A DNA stretch of 64,000 nucleotides from positions 889,972-953,971 of the forward strand of contig NZ_ML214298.1 of assembly GCF_004698125.1 (NCBI RefSeq), written 5' to 3'. Positions within the stretch are counted from its first letter, which is position 1. Each line of letters starts with the position of its first letter. The notes under the pieces are model-generated. The model was not told the DNA's origin and ran no database searches. It saw only the letters and a list, made by a program, of their open reading frames with translations. The DNA comes from Halosimplex halophilum. GTDB taxonomy: Archaea; Halobacteriota; Halobacteria; Halobacteriales; Haloarculaceae. Position numbers and translations under genes: made by a program. This document shows positions 8,121-16,444 of this stretch, piece after piece.

Positions 8121-9182
8121 ATGTCGAGTTCGCTCTTCGACTACGAGCCGAGAGACTGGCGAACGGACGCCGACGGGACCGTGCGGTTCGCGCTCGTCGG
8201 CATCGGGTGGTGGACGAGCGAGTACGTCCTGCCCGCCATCGAAACGACCGACCACTGCACGACGACGACCGTCGTCAGCAGTTCGACCGAGAAGACCGAC
8301 CGCGTCCGCGCGAACTACGGGACCGTCGAGCACGGGCTCACCTACGAGGAGTTCGCCGACGGCGAGGCCGCCGACGCCTACGATGCCGTCTACGTCTGCA
8401 CGCCCAACGCGACCCACCTCGAACACGTCGAGGCGGCCGCGCGCCACGGGAAGGCCGTCCTCTGCGAGAAGCCCATGGAGGCGACCGTCGAGCGCGCCGA
8501 GCGGCTCGTGGAGGCCGCCGCGGACGTGCCGCTGATGGTGGCCTACCGGATGCACACCGAACCGGCCGTCCGCCGGGCGCGCGAGCTGGTCCGCGACGGC
8601 GCCATCGGCGAGCCCGTCCTCGTCCACGGCGAGAACTCCCAGCCGCTCCTGGAGATGATCGACGACCCCGACCAGTGGCGGCTGAACCCCGACCTGACCG
8701 GCTACGGGACCTCCGTCATGGACCTCGGGATCTACCCGCTGAACACCGCACGATTCATTCTCGGCGCCGACCCCGTACAGGTGCAGTCGACGATGGCCTC
8801 CGACCACGAGGCCTTCGACGCGGTCCCCGACGAGGTGGCGACGTTCTCGGTCGTCTTCGACGACGGCACCCACGCCGCCTGCTCCTCGTCGCAGAACGCC
8901 CACGACCACACGCGCCTCGAAATCGTCGGGACGGAGGGCCGCATCGAACTCGAACCCGCGTTCCACATGGAGACCCAGCTGACGGTCGCACGCGGGGAGG
9001 ACACCGTGGAATTCGACACCGAGGGCGTCGACCAGATGGCCGAGGAGTTCGAGTACTTCGCCCAGCGGGTGCTCGCCGACGAACCCGTCTACGCCGACGG
9101 CGACCACGGGCTCGTGGACATGAAGGCGATCGCCGCGATCCACGAGGCGGCCGAATCCGGCGGGACGGTCGACGTCGAATAA
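8121..9182 (+). CDS. xacA: D-xylose 1-dehydrogenase (NADP+), Gfo/Idh/MocA family
   Basis: The 353-residue protein has an N-terminal Rossmann domain (VGIGWWTSEY dinucleotide loop) followed by the family's CEKPM catalytic lysine motif and the C-terminal GFO_IDH_MocA sheet. The whole length resembles the haloarchaeal NADP-dependent xylose dehydrogenase, including the shared GWW...YEEF...CTPNA...MVAYRMHTEPAVRRA and DQWRLN segments. That enzyme oxidises D-xylose to xylono-lactone as the first step of the oxidative pentose route. The start at 8121 (MSSSLFDYEPRDW) is preferred to the in-frame ATG at 8091 because it matches the family N-terminus and places the TATA-like element about 28 nt upstream. 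Two GTCCG palindromes precede it. xacD converges on it 30 bp away. Confidence 0.87.
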   Translation: MSSSLFDYEPRDWRTDADGTVRFALVGIGWWTSEYVLPAIETTDHCTTTTVVSSSTEKTDRVRANYGTVEHGLTYEEFADGEAADAYDAVYVCTPNATHLEHVEAAARHGKAVLCEKPMEATVERAERLVEAAADVPLMVAYRMHTEPAVRRARELVRDGAIGEPVLVHGENSQPLLEMIDDPDQWRLNPDLTGYGTSVMDLGIYPLNTARFILGADPVQVQSTMASDHEAFDAVPDEVATFSVVFDDGTHAACSSSQNAHDHTRLEIVGTEGRIELEPAFHMETQLTVARGEDTVEFDTEGVDQMAEEFEYFAQRVLADEPVYADGDHGLVDMKAIAAIHEAAESGGTVDVE

Positions 9183-9212
9183 AAAGAGCCGCTCGTCGTT
9201 TCTACCGCGCGG

Positions 9213-10388
9213 TCACCGCAGGTCGTCGGCGCGCTTCTCCCAGTCCTCCTCCCAGAGGTCGATGGTGTGGACGCGGTCCTCGGTGTACTCGTGCTCGCGG
9301 ACGACGTCCATGTCGAGTTCGATGCCGTAGCCCGGGCCCTCGGGGACCTGGACGTAGCCGTCCTCGACCTTCAGCGGGTCCTCCAGGAGCTCGTCGACCC
9401 ACGGCTCGTCGTAGGTCTGGAACATCTCCTGGATGCGGAAGTTCGGGATGGAGGTACAGAAGTGCGAGTAGATGGCGCCGGCGACCGGCCCCTGGGGGTT
9501 GTGCGGGGCGATGTCGACGTGGTCGGCCTCGGCGAGGCCCGCGATCTTCTTGCCCTCGGTGATCCCGCCGGTGTTCATCAGGTCCGGCTGGAACACGTCG
9601 ATGTCCGTCCGGGTGACCAGCTCGAAGAACTCGTGTTTGGTCATGTGACGCTCGCCGGTGACGACCGGGATCGGCGACTTGTCGGCGACCTCGGCGAGGC
9701 TGTTGATCGAGTCCGGCGGGCACGGCTCCTCGTACCAGGCCGGGTCGAACTGGTCGAGCTTGCGGGCGATGTCGACGGCCTGGGCGGCCGAGAAGCGGCC
9801 GTGACACTCGATGAGCAGCTCCACGTCCGGGCCGACGGCCTCGCGGACCGCGCCGACGATGTCGACGGCGTGGTTCTTCTCCGCGGTGGTCATCGACTGC
9901 CAGGCCGTACCGAAGGGATCGAACTTCATCGCGTCGTAGCCGTCGTCGACGACGCGCTCGGCGGCGCGGGCGAACCCTTCGGGCTCGCCCTCGGCGTCGG
10001 TGTACCAGCCGTTGGCGTAGGCGCGCAGCTCCGTCCCGTGGTGGGCACCGCCCAGCAGCTCGTAGACGGGCTTGTCCAGCACCTTGCCCTTGATGTCCCA
10101 GCAGGCCATGTCGACCGCCGAGCAGACGGTCGTGTTGATGACGTTCTTCGAGAACCACTCGTTGCGGTACATCTCCAGCCACAGCGACTCCGTGTCGAAC
10201 GGGTCCCGGCCGATGAAGAAGTCCGCCATCTCGTCGATGGCCGCCGCGACGGTGCGGGGCTTGTCGTGGGTCGTCGCCTCCGCCAGCCCCGTCACGCCGG
10301 CGTCCGTCTCCAGCTGGACGAACACCCACGGCTTCCACGGGTTGGCTACCAGGTACGTCTCGACGCCTGTGATTTCTACGTCTGACAT
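9213..10388 (-). CDS. xacD: Pentonate (xylonate/arabinonate) dehydratase, enolase superfamily
   Basis: The 391-residue product belongs to the mandelate racemase/muconate-lactonising branch of the enolase superfamily. Three metal-ligand glutamates appear in order in IECHGRF, YEEPCPPD and TGERHM segments, followed by the catalytic DVFQPDLMNTGG and PHNPQG (His) motifs. This arrangement is seen in sugar-acid dehydratases. In haloarchaea the enzyme of this family in the Xac pathway removes water from xylonate or arabinonate to give the 2-keto-3-deoxy acid. The context here (xacA, xacR, xacE) supports that assignment over galactonate or gluconate dehydratase. The start at 10388 has a TTTAAGTA box about 26-32 nt upstream. 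It is divergent from xacR across a 121-bp spacer with one GTCCG palindrome. Confidence 0.82.
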   Translation of the reverse strand: MSDVEITGVETYLVANPWKPWVFVQLETDAGVTGLAEATTHDKPRTVAAAIDEMADFFIGRDPFDTESLWLEMYRNEWFSKNVINTTVCSAVDMACWDIKGKVLDKPVYELLGGAHHGTELRAYANGWYTDAEGEPEGFARAAERVVDDGYDAMKFDPFGTAWQSMTTAEKNHAVDIVGAVREAVGPDVELLIECHGRFSAAQAVDIARKLDQFDPAWYEEPCPPDSINSLAEVADKSPIPVVTGERHMTKHEFFELVTRTDIDVFQPDLMNTGGITEGKKIAGLAEADHVDIAPHNPQGPVAGAIYSHFCTSIPNFRIQEMFQTYDEPWVDELLEDPLKVEDGYVQVPEGPGYGIELDMDVVREHEYTEDRVHTIDLWEEDWEKRADDLR

Positions 10389-10460
10389 ACTCAGTCGAGT
10401 AGCGCCCGAGAATCTACTTAAAGTTGCCGGTACGGGCCGAACGTCTCCGGTCGCAGGGCT

Positions 10461-10477
10461 GTCCGACGATGCCGGAC
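10461..10477. promoter_or_regulatory. Palindrome GTCCGA-N5-CCGGAC between xacD and xacR (candidate XacR site 3)
   Basis: A 17-bp inverted repeat (outer five bases of each arm perfect) immediately upstream of the ATTAAT TATA-like element of xacR, and about 73 nt from the divergent xacD start. One site could serve both promoters and allow autoregulation. Confidence 0.6.
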
Positions 10478-10509
10478 GATTAATGAGGGTCCGGTTCCGT
10501 GTGTCGGAT

Positions 10510-11271
10510 ATGCACGCCGAACGCGACCCGCCCATCAAATCGACCGCGACGAGCCTCGACGTCGTCGAGGCCGTCCACGCGATGGGCGGCGCGACGCTCT
10601 CGGAGGTCGTCGAGCAGTTCGAGAAACCCCGGAGCACGGTCCACGACCACCTGAAGACGCTGACCGACGCGGGCTACCTCGTCAAGGACGGCCGGGAGTT
10701 CCGCGTCAGCGTCCGCTTTCTCAACCTCGGGGGTCGCGCACGCGCGCAGTCACAGTTGTTTCAGGTGGCGGAGGCGGAGGTCCGCGAGCTGGCGAGCGAC
10801 ACCGGCGAGCACGCCAACCTGATGGTCGAGGAGAACGGCCGGGGTGTCTTCCTCTACAAGGTCAAGGGCTCGCAGTCGGTCCACCTCGACACCTACGAGG
10901 GGATGGAGGTCGACCTGCACACGACGGCGATGGGCAAGGCGATCCTCTCGGAGGTCTCCCGGGAGAAACGGGACGCCATCGTCGCGGAACACGGGCTCGA
11001 ACCGGTGACCGCCGAGACGATCACGGACCGCGAGGAACTGGAGACGGAACTGACCGAGATCCGCGAGCGCGGCTACGCCGTCGACAACGAGGAGCGCGTC
11101 GACGGCGTCCGCTGCGTGGCCGCCCCCATCACGACGGAGGAGGGCGTCGTCGGCGGCGTCAGCGTCTCCGCCCCGAAGAGCCGGATGAACGGCCAGCGCT
11201 TCGAGGAGGAGATCCCCTCCGAGGTGCTCAGCACCGCGAACATCATCGAGGTCAACCTCCAGCACGCCTGA
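10510..11271 (+). CDS. xacR: IclR-family transcriptional regulator, likely pentose-responsive XacR
   Basis: The 253-residue protein has an N-terminal winged helix-turn-helix (about residues 10-65, with an SEVVEQFEKPRSTVHDHLKTL recognition region) and a C-terminal IclR effector domain with the VDGVRCVAAPI segment. XacR of Haloferax is an IclR-type activator of the xylose/arabinose genes. The position of this gene between xacD and xacE points to the same role. ATG 10510 is chosen because a TATA-like GATTAATGA lies about 25-30 nt upstream. GTG 10501 or ATG 10483 would add 3 or 9 residues. The GTCCG palindrome just upstream suggests autoregulation. Confidence 0.82.
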   Translation: MHAERDPPIKSTATSLDVVEAVHAMGGATLSEVVEQFEKPRSTVHDHLKTLTDAGYLVKDGREFRVSVRFLNLGGRARAQSQLFQVAEAEVRELASDTGEHANLMVEENGRGVFLYKVKGSQSVHLDTYEGMEVDLHTTAMGKAILSEVSREKRDAIVAEHGLEPVTAETITDREELETELTEIRERGYAVDNEERVDGVRCVAAPITTEEGVVGGVSVSAPKSRMNGQRFEEEIPSEVLSTANIIEVNLQHA

Positions 11272-11313
11272 GCGGCCGTCGCCGGTCGCTGCGTGTGTCC
11301 CGTTCACACGGCC

Positions 11314-11330
11314 GTCCGAGATCGTCGGAC
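11314..11330. promoter_or_regulatory. Palindrome GTCCGA-N5-TCGGAC upstream of xacE (candidate XacR site 4)
   Basis: Perfect 17-bp inverted repeat in the 200-bp spacer between xacR and xacE, about 110 nt upstream of the TTTTATAT box of xacE. It shares arm sequence and 5-bp spacing with the sites at 7762, 8013 and 10461. Confidence 0.6.
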
Positions 11331-11471
11331 GACGGCGCGCCGGTCGGTCGGCGATCGGTCGACGACGCGGGGTCGACGGACTACGTCTCGCCGGCTCGTC
11401 GACCGCACCCGACCGGACGTGAAATCGATGCGATGGCAAATTTTATATTGGCTAGCTCACGATGGGGCTGT

Positions 11472-12341
11472 ATGCGTTACTACCGCAGCGAGCGAGGCGG
11501 ATCCATATCGCTGATCGCGGCAGACGACTCGGCGGCGTACGACCTCTCGGAGACAGAGGCGGGGCCGACGTCGTTTCTCGAACTCGCGTCGGCGGCGTCG
11601 CTGACCGACGGGACCGTCGACGACGTGGCGCGGGGGCTCGTCGACGAGGCGCCGACGGTCGAACTCGCGGCGGTCGAGGACCACCTCGTCCGGCCGCTGG
11701 ACCCCGACGAGGTGTGGGCGGCCGGCGTCACCTACTCCATCAGCCAGGAGGCCCGCCAGGAGGAGGGGGGACTCGCCGAGTCCTACCTGGAGGCCTACGA
11801 GGGCGAACGCCCGGAGGTGTACTTCAAGGCGACGCCCAGCCGGACCGTCGGCCCGAACGACCGCGTCGGGATCCGCGGCGACTCCGACTGGGACGCCCCC
11901 GAACCCGAGATGACGATCGTCCTCTACGACGAGGAGATCGTCGGCTTCACCGTCGGCAACGACATGTGTAGCCGCTCGATCGAGCGGGAGAACCTCCTCT
12001 ATCTGCCCCAGAGCAAGATCTACGCCAAGAACTGCGCCATCGGCCCCTGCATCGCCACCGGCGAGACCGTCGGCGACCCGCTCGACCTGGAGATGCACAT
12101 GTCGATCGAGCGCGACGGCGAGACGGTCTTCGAGGAGGGGACCTCGACCGACGAGCTGGTACGGACCTGCGAGGAACTGGTCGACTACTACACCCGCTAC
12201 AACGAGGTCCCCGAGGCGAGCGTCCTGCTGACCGGCACCTCGATCATGGTCCCGGACGACGTGTCCCTCGAGGAGGACGACGTGATCCGCATCGAGATCG
12301 AGGACATCGGCGTCCTCACCAACACCGTCGAACAGCTGTAG
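11472..12341 (+). CDS. xacE: 2-keto-3-deoxypentonate dehydratase, fumarylacetoacetate hydrolase family
   Basis: The 289-residue product has the fumarylacetoacetase C-terminal fold. An EVYFKATPSRTVGPNDRV segment, a PEPEMTIVL metal-binding pair of acidic residues and a GFTVGNDMCSRSIE loop are typical of 2-keto-3-deoxy-sugar-acid dehydratases. In the oxidative pentose route this enzyme converts 2-keto-3-deoxyxylonate or -arabinonate to alpha-ketoglutarate semialdehyde. The start at 11472 (MRYYRSERGG) is chosen rather than the longer frame from 11295. It has an ATTTTATAT box about 25 nt upstream, and the extra N-terminus is not acidic. The next enzyme of the route, a semialdehyde dehydrogenase, is not in this window. 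Confidence 0.83.
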   Translation: MRYYRSERGGSISLIAADDSAAYDLSETEAGPTSFLELASAASLTDGTVDDVARGLVDEAPTVELAAVEDHLVRPLDPDEVWAAGVTYSISQEARQEEGGLAESYLEAYEGERPEVYFKATPSRTVGPNDRVGIRGDSDWDAPEPEMTIVLYDEEIVGFTVGNDMCSRSIERENLLYLPQSKIYAKNCAIGPCIATGETVGDPLDLEMHMSIERDGETVFEEGTSTDELVRTCEELVDYYTRYNEVPEASVLLTGTSIMVPDDVSLEEDDVIRIEIEDIGVLTNTVEQL

Positions 12342-12455
12342 GCGAGCGGCGGACTTCGCCCGCCAGCTCGGAGGACGCATCGACCCGGAGCGAGACGCAT
12401 CGCCGGACGACGCGGGGTTCCGGCCGGCCCTACCGACCGATCGTTTTATAATACC

Positions 12456-12468
12456 GCTATCGGATAGC
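12456..12468. promoter_or_regulatory. Palindrome GCTATC-G-GATAGC over GH51 transcription start region
   Basis: A perfect 13-bp palindrome sits between the TTTTATAATA box (12443-12452) and the GH51 start codon (12479), close to where a leaderless transcript would begin. That position suits a repressor. It differs from the GTCCG sites of the xac genes. Confidence 0.5.
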
Positions 12469-12478
12469 ATACGACTGC

Positions 12479-13975
12479 ATGGCGAACGCCCACGTCACGG
12501 TTCACACAGAGGCAGGTATCGACCGGGTCGAACCCGAACTCCACGGCCACTTCGCGGAACACCTCGGACGCTGTATCTACGACGGCATCTACACGGACGA
12601 CTCCGTCGACGAGGACGGCTTCCGGGAGGACGTGGTCGAACTGCTCGCGGAGCTGGAGATGCCCGTCCTGCGGTGGCCGGGCGGCTGTTTCGCCGACGAC
12701 TACCACTGGGAGGACGGGGTCGGCCCCGCCGAGGACCGCCCGCGCCGCCGCAACCTCTTCTGGGGGCAGGGCCGCGAGATGATCCCCGAGGAGTCCAACC
12801 GCTTCGGCACCGACGAGTTCCTGGAGTTCTGCGAGCGGGTCGGCACCGAGCCGTACCTCGCCGCCAACGTCGGCTCCGGCGACCCCCAGGAGGCCGCCAA
12901 CTGGGTCGAGTACACCAACTACGACGGCGACACCGAACTGGCCGACCGCCGCCGCGCGAACGGCCGCGAGGAGCCCTACGGGGTGAAATACTGGGGGCTG
13001 GGCAACGAGAACTGGGGCTGTGGCGGCCAGATGTCCCCCGAGCAGTACGCCCGCGAGTACCGCCGGTTCGCCACCTACGTCGGCACCCAGAGCGCCCACA
13101 TGCTCGACCACGACCTCGAACTGGTCGCCTGCGGGTTCGAGAACCACGAGTGGAACCACCGCTTCATGGAGGAGGTCGCCGACCCCAAGTGGGGCGTCGA
13201 GTTCCCGCTCGACCACCTGACCCTGCACCACTACTACGGCCGCACGATGTCCGTCGACGAGGCCGACGCCGAGGACTACGACGAGTTCTTCCTCGAGGCC
13301 CTGGAGATGGACCACCACATCGAGCGGCTCGCCTCCGCGATCAACGCCTTCTCGACGACGCGTGACATCGGCGTCATCATCGACGAGTGGGGCGCCTGGC
13401 ACCCCGAGGCCCAGGGCGGGACCGGCCTCGAACAGCCCGGCACGGTGCTGGACGCGCTGTCTGCCGCCGCGGTGCTCGACATCTTCAACGACCACGCCGA
13501 CGTGATGACGATGTCCAACATCGCCCAGACGGTCAACGTGCTCCAGTGCCTCGTCGAGACCGACGGCGACGACGCCTTCAAGCGGCCCACCTACCGCGTC
13601 TACGACCTCTACGCCCCCCACAAGGGCAACGAGGCCGTCACCACGTCCATCGAGACGCCGACCCGCGAGGTCGACGACGACGAACTGCCGCTCGTGGGGG
13701 CGTCGGCCTCCGTCGACGACGACGGCGAGGTGTACGTCACCGCGACGAACCTCGACACCCGCGCGGCCCACACCGTCGAGTTCACCGTCGAGGACGCGAC
13801 GGGCGACGACGTCGACGCGCAGGTCCTCTTCGAGGGCCAGGAGCCGGACCTGGTCGTCGACGCCGACAACGCCGAGGCCTTCGCCGCCGAGGACCTCGAC
13901 GTGAGCGTCGACGGCGACGGTACCGTCACTGCGGAACTCGAGCCGGGCACGGTCGCCGGCATCTCCGTCGAGTAA
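12479..13975 (+). CDS. Intracellular alpha-L-arabinofuranosidase, GH51
   Basis: The 498-residue protein matches cytoplasmic GH51 arabinofuranosidases in length and layout: a TIM barrel to about residue 370 and a C-terminal beta-sandwich. Catalytic residues are Glu177 in a GNENWGCGG motif (acid/base) and Glu303 in an IDEWG motif (nucleophile), close to the positions in bacterial AbfA. An MPVLRWPGGCFADDYHWEDG segment forms the usual arabinose-binding loop. No signal peptide is present, so it is expected to release L-arabinose from imported oligosaccharides inside the cell. A clear TATA element and a palindrome precede the start. It lies directly after xacE, and with it would supply substrate to the pentose oxidation route. 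Confidence 0.93.
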   Translation: MANAHVTVHTEAGIDRVEPELHGHFAEHLGRCIYDGIYTDDSVDEDGFREDVVELLAELEMPVLRWPGGCFADDYHWEDGVGPAEDRPRRRNLFWGQGREMIPEESNRFGTDEFLEFCERVGTEPYLAANVGSGDPQEAANWVEYTNYDGDTELADRRRANGREEPYGVKYWGLGNENWGCGGQMSPEQYAREYRRFATYVGTQSAHMLDHDLELVACGFENHEWNHRFMEEVADPKWGVEFPLDHLTLHHYYGRTMSVDEADAEDYDEFFLEALEMDHHIERLASAINAFSTTRDIGVIIDEWGAWHPEAQGGTGLEQPGTVLDALSAAAVLDIFNDHADVMTMSNIAQTVNVLQCLVETDGDDAFKRPTYRVYDLYAPHKGNEAVTTSIETPTREVDDDELPLVGASASVDDDGEVYVTATNLDTRAAHTVEFTVEDATGDDVDAQVLFEGQEPDLVVDADNAEAFAAEDLDVSVDGDGTVTAELEPGTVAGISVE

Positions 13976-14135
13976 CGCCGCTTCGGTCGCCGAGCGGTCC
14001 CGCCGCCGAGCGGTTCTCCCGGTGGTCGCGGGGCTCTCCCGTTGTCGGTCCGTCCGGGCGACCGCTGTTTGCTACCGTTCTTCCGGTCCGCCGGCCGCAG
14101 AGCCGACGGTGCGGTCGCCGACGACTCCGCTGTCC

Positions 14136-14192
14136 ACCCGGTGACGGCTTCCCCTCTACCCGGTGACGACTCCCCCTCTACCCGGTGACCCC
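14136..14192. repeat. 22-bp tandem repeat, about 2.5 copies
   Basis: The unit ACCCGGTGACG(G/A)CT(T/C)CCCCTCT starts at 14136, 14158 and 14180. It is part of the 533-bp spacer 13976-14508 between the GH51 gene and the ABC operon. Apart from this repeat, a GATCCG palindrome and the promoter, the spacer holds nothing I can identify. Confidence 0.6.
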
Positions 14193-14414
14193 CTCCCACC
14201 CCGTTCGACGGAGGTCCGTCGTCGACCCGGCAGCGAGCCGGTCGGCCACCCAGCGCCGACTCGGCCGACGGTATCCGACCGGGGCGCGCGGTAGCGATCG
14301 GGGCCCGACGTGGGGGTCGGATCTCGAACCACAGTCCCGGTATGATGAACAAAAACACCCGTTTTCGGAACGCCGGTACACTATCGTATGACGGTCGGTC
14401 GGGATCCTGTGGGC

Positions 14415-14437
14415 GATCCGACACGTCGGGCCGGATC
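14415..14437. promoter_or_regulatory. Palindrome GATCCG-N11-CGGATC upstream of ABC operon
   Basis: Perfect 6-bp arms, with a nested CCGAC-AC-GTCGG palindrome, about 40 nt upstream of the TTATGTATGATTAATT promoter region of the binding-protein gene. The arms partly resemble the GTCCG sites but the spacing differs, so it may serve another regulator. Confidence 0.4.
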
Positions 14438-14508
14438 GGCGGTCGAGAGCGGGCCTGCGCTCCCGGTCACCGATGGATTTATGTATGATTAATTCGGTAC
14501 GATAGCCC

Positions 14509-16374
14509 ATGCCATCTGATGGCAAGCCAACGGGAAATGCAGCGAAGCGTCGACGGGTGTCGCGACGGCACGTTCTCCGCGCGGGTGCGATGGGTGGTGC
14601 CCTCGCACTCGCGGGGTGTTCGTCGAATGACAGCGGTGGTGACGGCGGCGACGGTGGCGACGGCGGCGACGGCGGCGGCGACGGCGGCGACGGCGGCGAC
14701 GGCGGCGACGGGACCGCCGGCGGCGACTTCCAGCCGGCGGACAACGCCATGACCGAGGGCGTCACCGTCAACCCGACCAACTACCAGTTCAACCCGCTCA
14801 ACCTGACCACGCCGTTCAGCCACGACATGCAGGTCGACTGGTTCCAGCGCTACAACATCGCCAACGAGGAGATCACGCCCTACGCGCTGGAGGTCACGGA
14901 GTTCGAGGGCGAGACGGCCACCCTGCAGGTCCGCGAGGGGCTCACCTGGCACAACGGCGACCCCGGCGACCCGGTCAACGCCGACGACCTCTACGCGAAG
15001 TTCGTGACCGACACCGTCACGAACGGGACCCTCGGGCGGCTGTGGACGGACATCAACCGCGCCGGCGACAGGTCCATCGAACTCGCGCTCGACGGGACGA
15101 TCGCCCGGGATCTGTTCGACGACGGCCTGAACTACTACCAGATCGACACGCCCTGGCGCAAGTACAGGGACTACGTCGAGCGCTGGGAGGACGCGACGAC
15201 GGCGTCGGAGACCGACAGCGTCCGCACCGACCTCCGGGGCGACGCCTTCGAGGAACCGCACGGCAACGGCCCCTTCCAGGTGTCGGACATCTCCAGCAGC
15301 CGCCTCCGGATGGAGAAGTACGAGCACCACCCGGACGCCGACAACATCAACTGGGACTACTGGGACCTGGAGAAGGTGTCGACCGACACCGCGAGCGTCC
15401 TGGTCGGGATGGAGGTCGACGCCTTCCGCAACTACAACCCGCCCCAGTCGGTGTTCGAGAACGTCCCCGACGCCATGGAGTCGGCGTCGCTGCCGGCCCT
15501 GTGGGGCCAGTCGCTGCCGTTCAACCACAACGACGAGGACTTCGGCAACGTCCGGGTCCGGCAGGCGATCTCCGAGTTCGTCGACCGCGGGGCCGCGGCC
15601 AACAACTACGGTCGCTGGGGCCAGCCCGTCGAAGCGCCGAGCGGTCTCGTCGGCAACATCAACGGCCAGAACGAGCAGAGCGACCGCTGGCGGAACAAGG
15701 TCTCCGACGAGATGGCCGACACGCTCCACCGCTACCGCAACCCCGAGCGCGGCCGGCGGCTGCTCCGCGAGGAGGGCTACCAGAAGGACGACGGCACGTG
15801 GTACAAGCCCAACGGCGACCCCTTCGAGTTCACGATCAAGGTGCCGACCTACAACGACTGGCACCCCCTCTACCAGACGTTCGCCGACAACCTCTCCAGC
15901 GAGGGCATCGACGCCTCGATGCAGACCATCGAGGCGGCCTCGTACTGGTCGGACCACTACCTCGCGAACAACTACAAGGTGGCCGCGACCGGCTGGACGC
16001 TCCAGCGGTCCAGTCCCTACTACGTCTGGGACCAGTACTACAACGTCGACGTGAACTTCCTCGGGATCGACCCGACCAGCGTGATGGCTCCGCCGGTCGG
16101 CGAGCCCGACGGCGAACTCCAGGAGCACGATGTCACGGAACTGCAGTCGGAGCTGCTGGTCGCCCGCGGCGACCGCTACCAGGAGCTGACCGACCAGCTC
16201 GCGTGGATCACCAACCAGACGCTGCCGATGCTGCAGATCCACGAGATCAACGACGCCACCTGGTACCGCACCGACAACTGGGAGATCCCGCCGACGGACG
16301 ACCCCGTCTACCAGGCGAAGTTCCCGCTGTGGTGGCTCCCGCGACTGGGTGAACTCCAGGCCAAGTCCGCCTGA
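14509..16374 (+). CDS. Tat-exported ABC transporter solute-binding lipoprotein
   Basis: The 621-residue product begins with a twin-arginine lipoprotein signal (RRRVSRRHVLRAG...ALALAGC) with the lipobox cysteine near residue 37. A Gly-Gly-Asp repeat linker follows to about residue 75, and then a family 5 extracellular solute-binding domain. Peptide/opine/nickel importers and many archaeal oligosaccharide importers use this family. It heads an operon with two permeases and two ATPases, so it is the dedicated binding protein of that importer. An AT-rich promoter region with a TTATGTATGATTAATT stretch lies 15-35 nt upstream. Surrounding arabinosidases suggest arabinose-containing oligosaccharides as ligand, but the sequence does not prove this. 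Confidence 0.9.
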   Translation: MPSDGKPTGNAAKRRRVSRRHVLRAGAMGGALALAGCSSNDSGGDGGDGGDGGDGGGDGGDGGDGGDGTAGGDFQPADNAMTEGVTVNPTNYQFNPLNLTTPFSHDMQVDWFQRYNIANEEITPYALEVTEFEGETATLQVREGLTWHNGDPGDPVNADDLYAKFVTDTVTNGTLGRLWTDINRAGDRSIELALDGTIARDLFDDGLNYYQIDTPWRKYRDYVERWEDATTASETDSVRTDLRGDAFEEPHGNGPFQVSDISSSRLRMEKYEHHPDADNINWDYWDLEKVSTDTASVLVGMEVDAFRNYNPPQSVFENVPDAMESASLPALWGQSLPFNHNDEDFGNVRVRQAISEFVDRGAAANNYGRWGQPVEAPSGLVGNINGQNEQSDRWRNKVSDEMADTLHRYRNPERGRRLLREEGYQKDDGTWYKPNGDPFEFTIKVPTYNDWHPLYQTFADNLSSEGIDASMQTIEAASYWSDHYLANNYKVAATGWTLQRSSPYYVWDQYYNVDVNFLGIDPTSVMAPPVGEPDGELQEHDVTELQSELLVARGDRYQELTDQLAWITNQTLPMLQIHEINDATWYRTDNWEIPPTDDPVYQAKFPLWWLPRLGELQAKSA

Positions 16375-16444
16375 GGTCGCCACTCCCTCACGACGTATCG
16401 AGCGAAACAGTTATGACATCTCATACCACCATTTTCGATAATCG

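Noticed and set aside
11295-11471. Upstream extension of xacE to 11295
   Set aside because: The extra 59 residues are basic and unlike family members, they cover a palindromic operator, and a TATA box lies just before the shorter start.
12400-12423. GCCGGA-N11-TCCGGC palindrome upstream of GH51 as an XacR site
   Set aside because: The half-sites have the opposite orientation and different spacing to the GTCCG family. In GC-rich DNA this could be chance.
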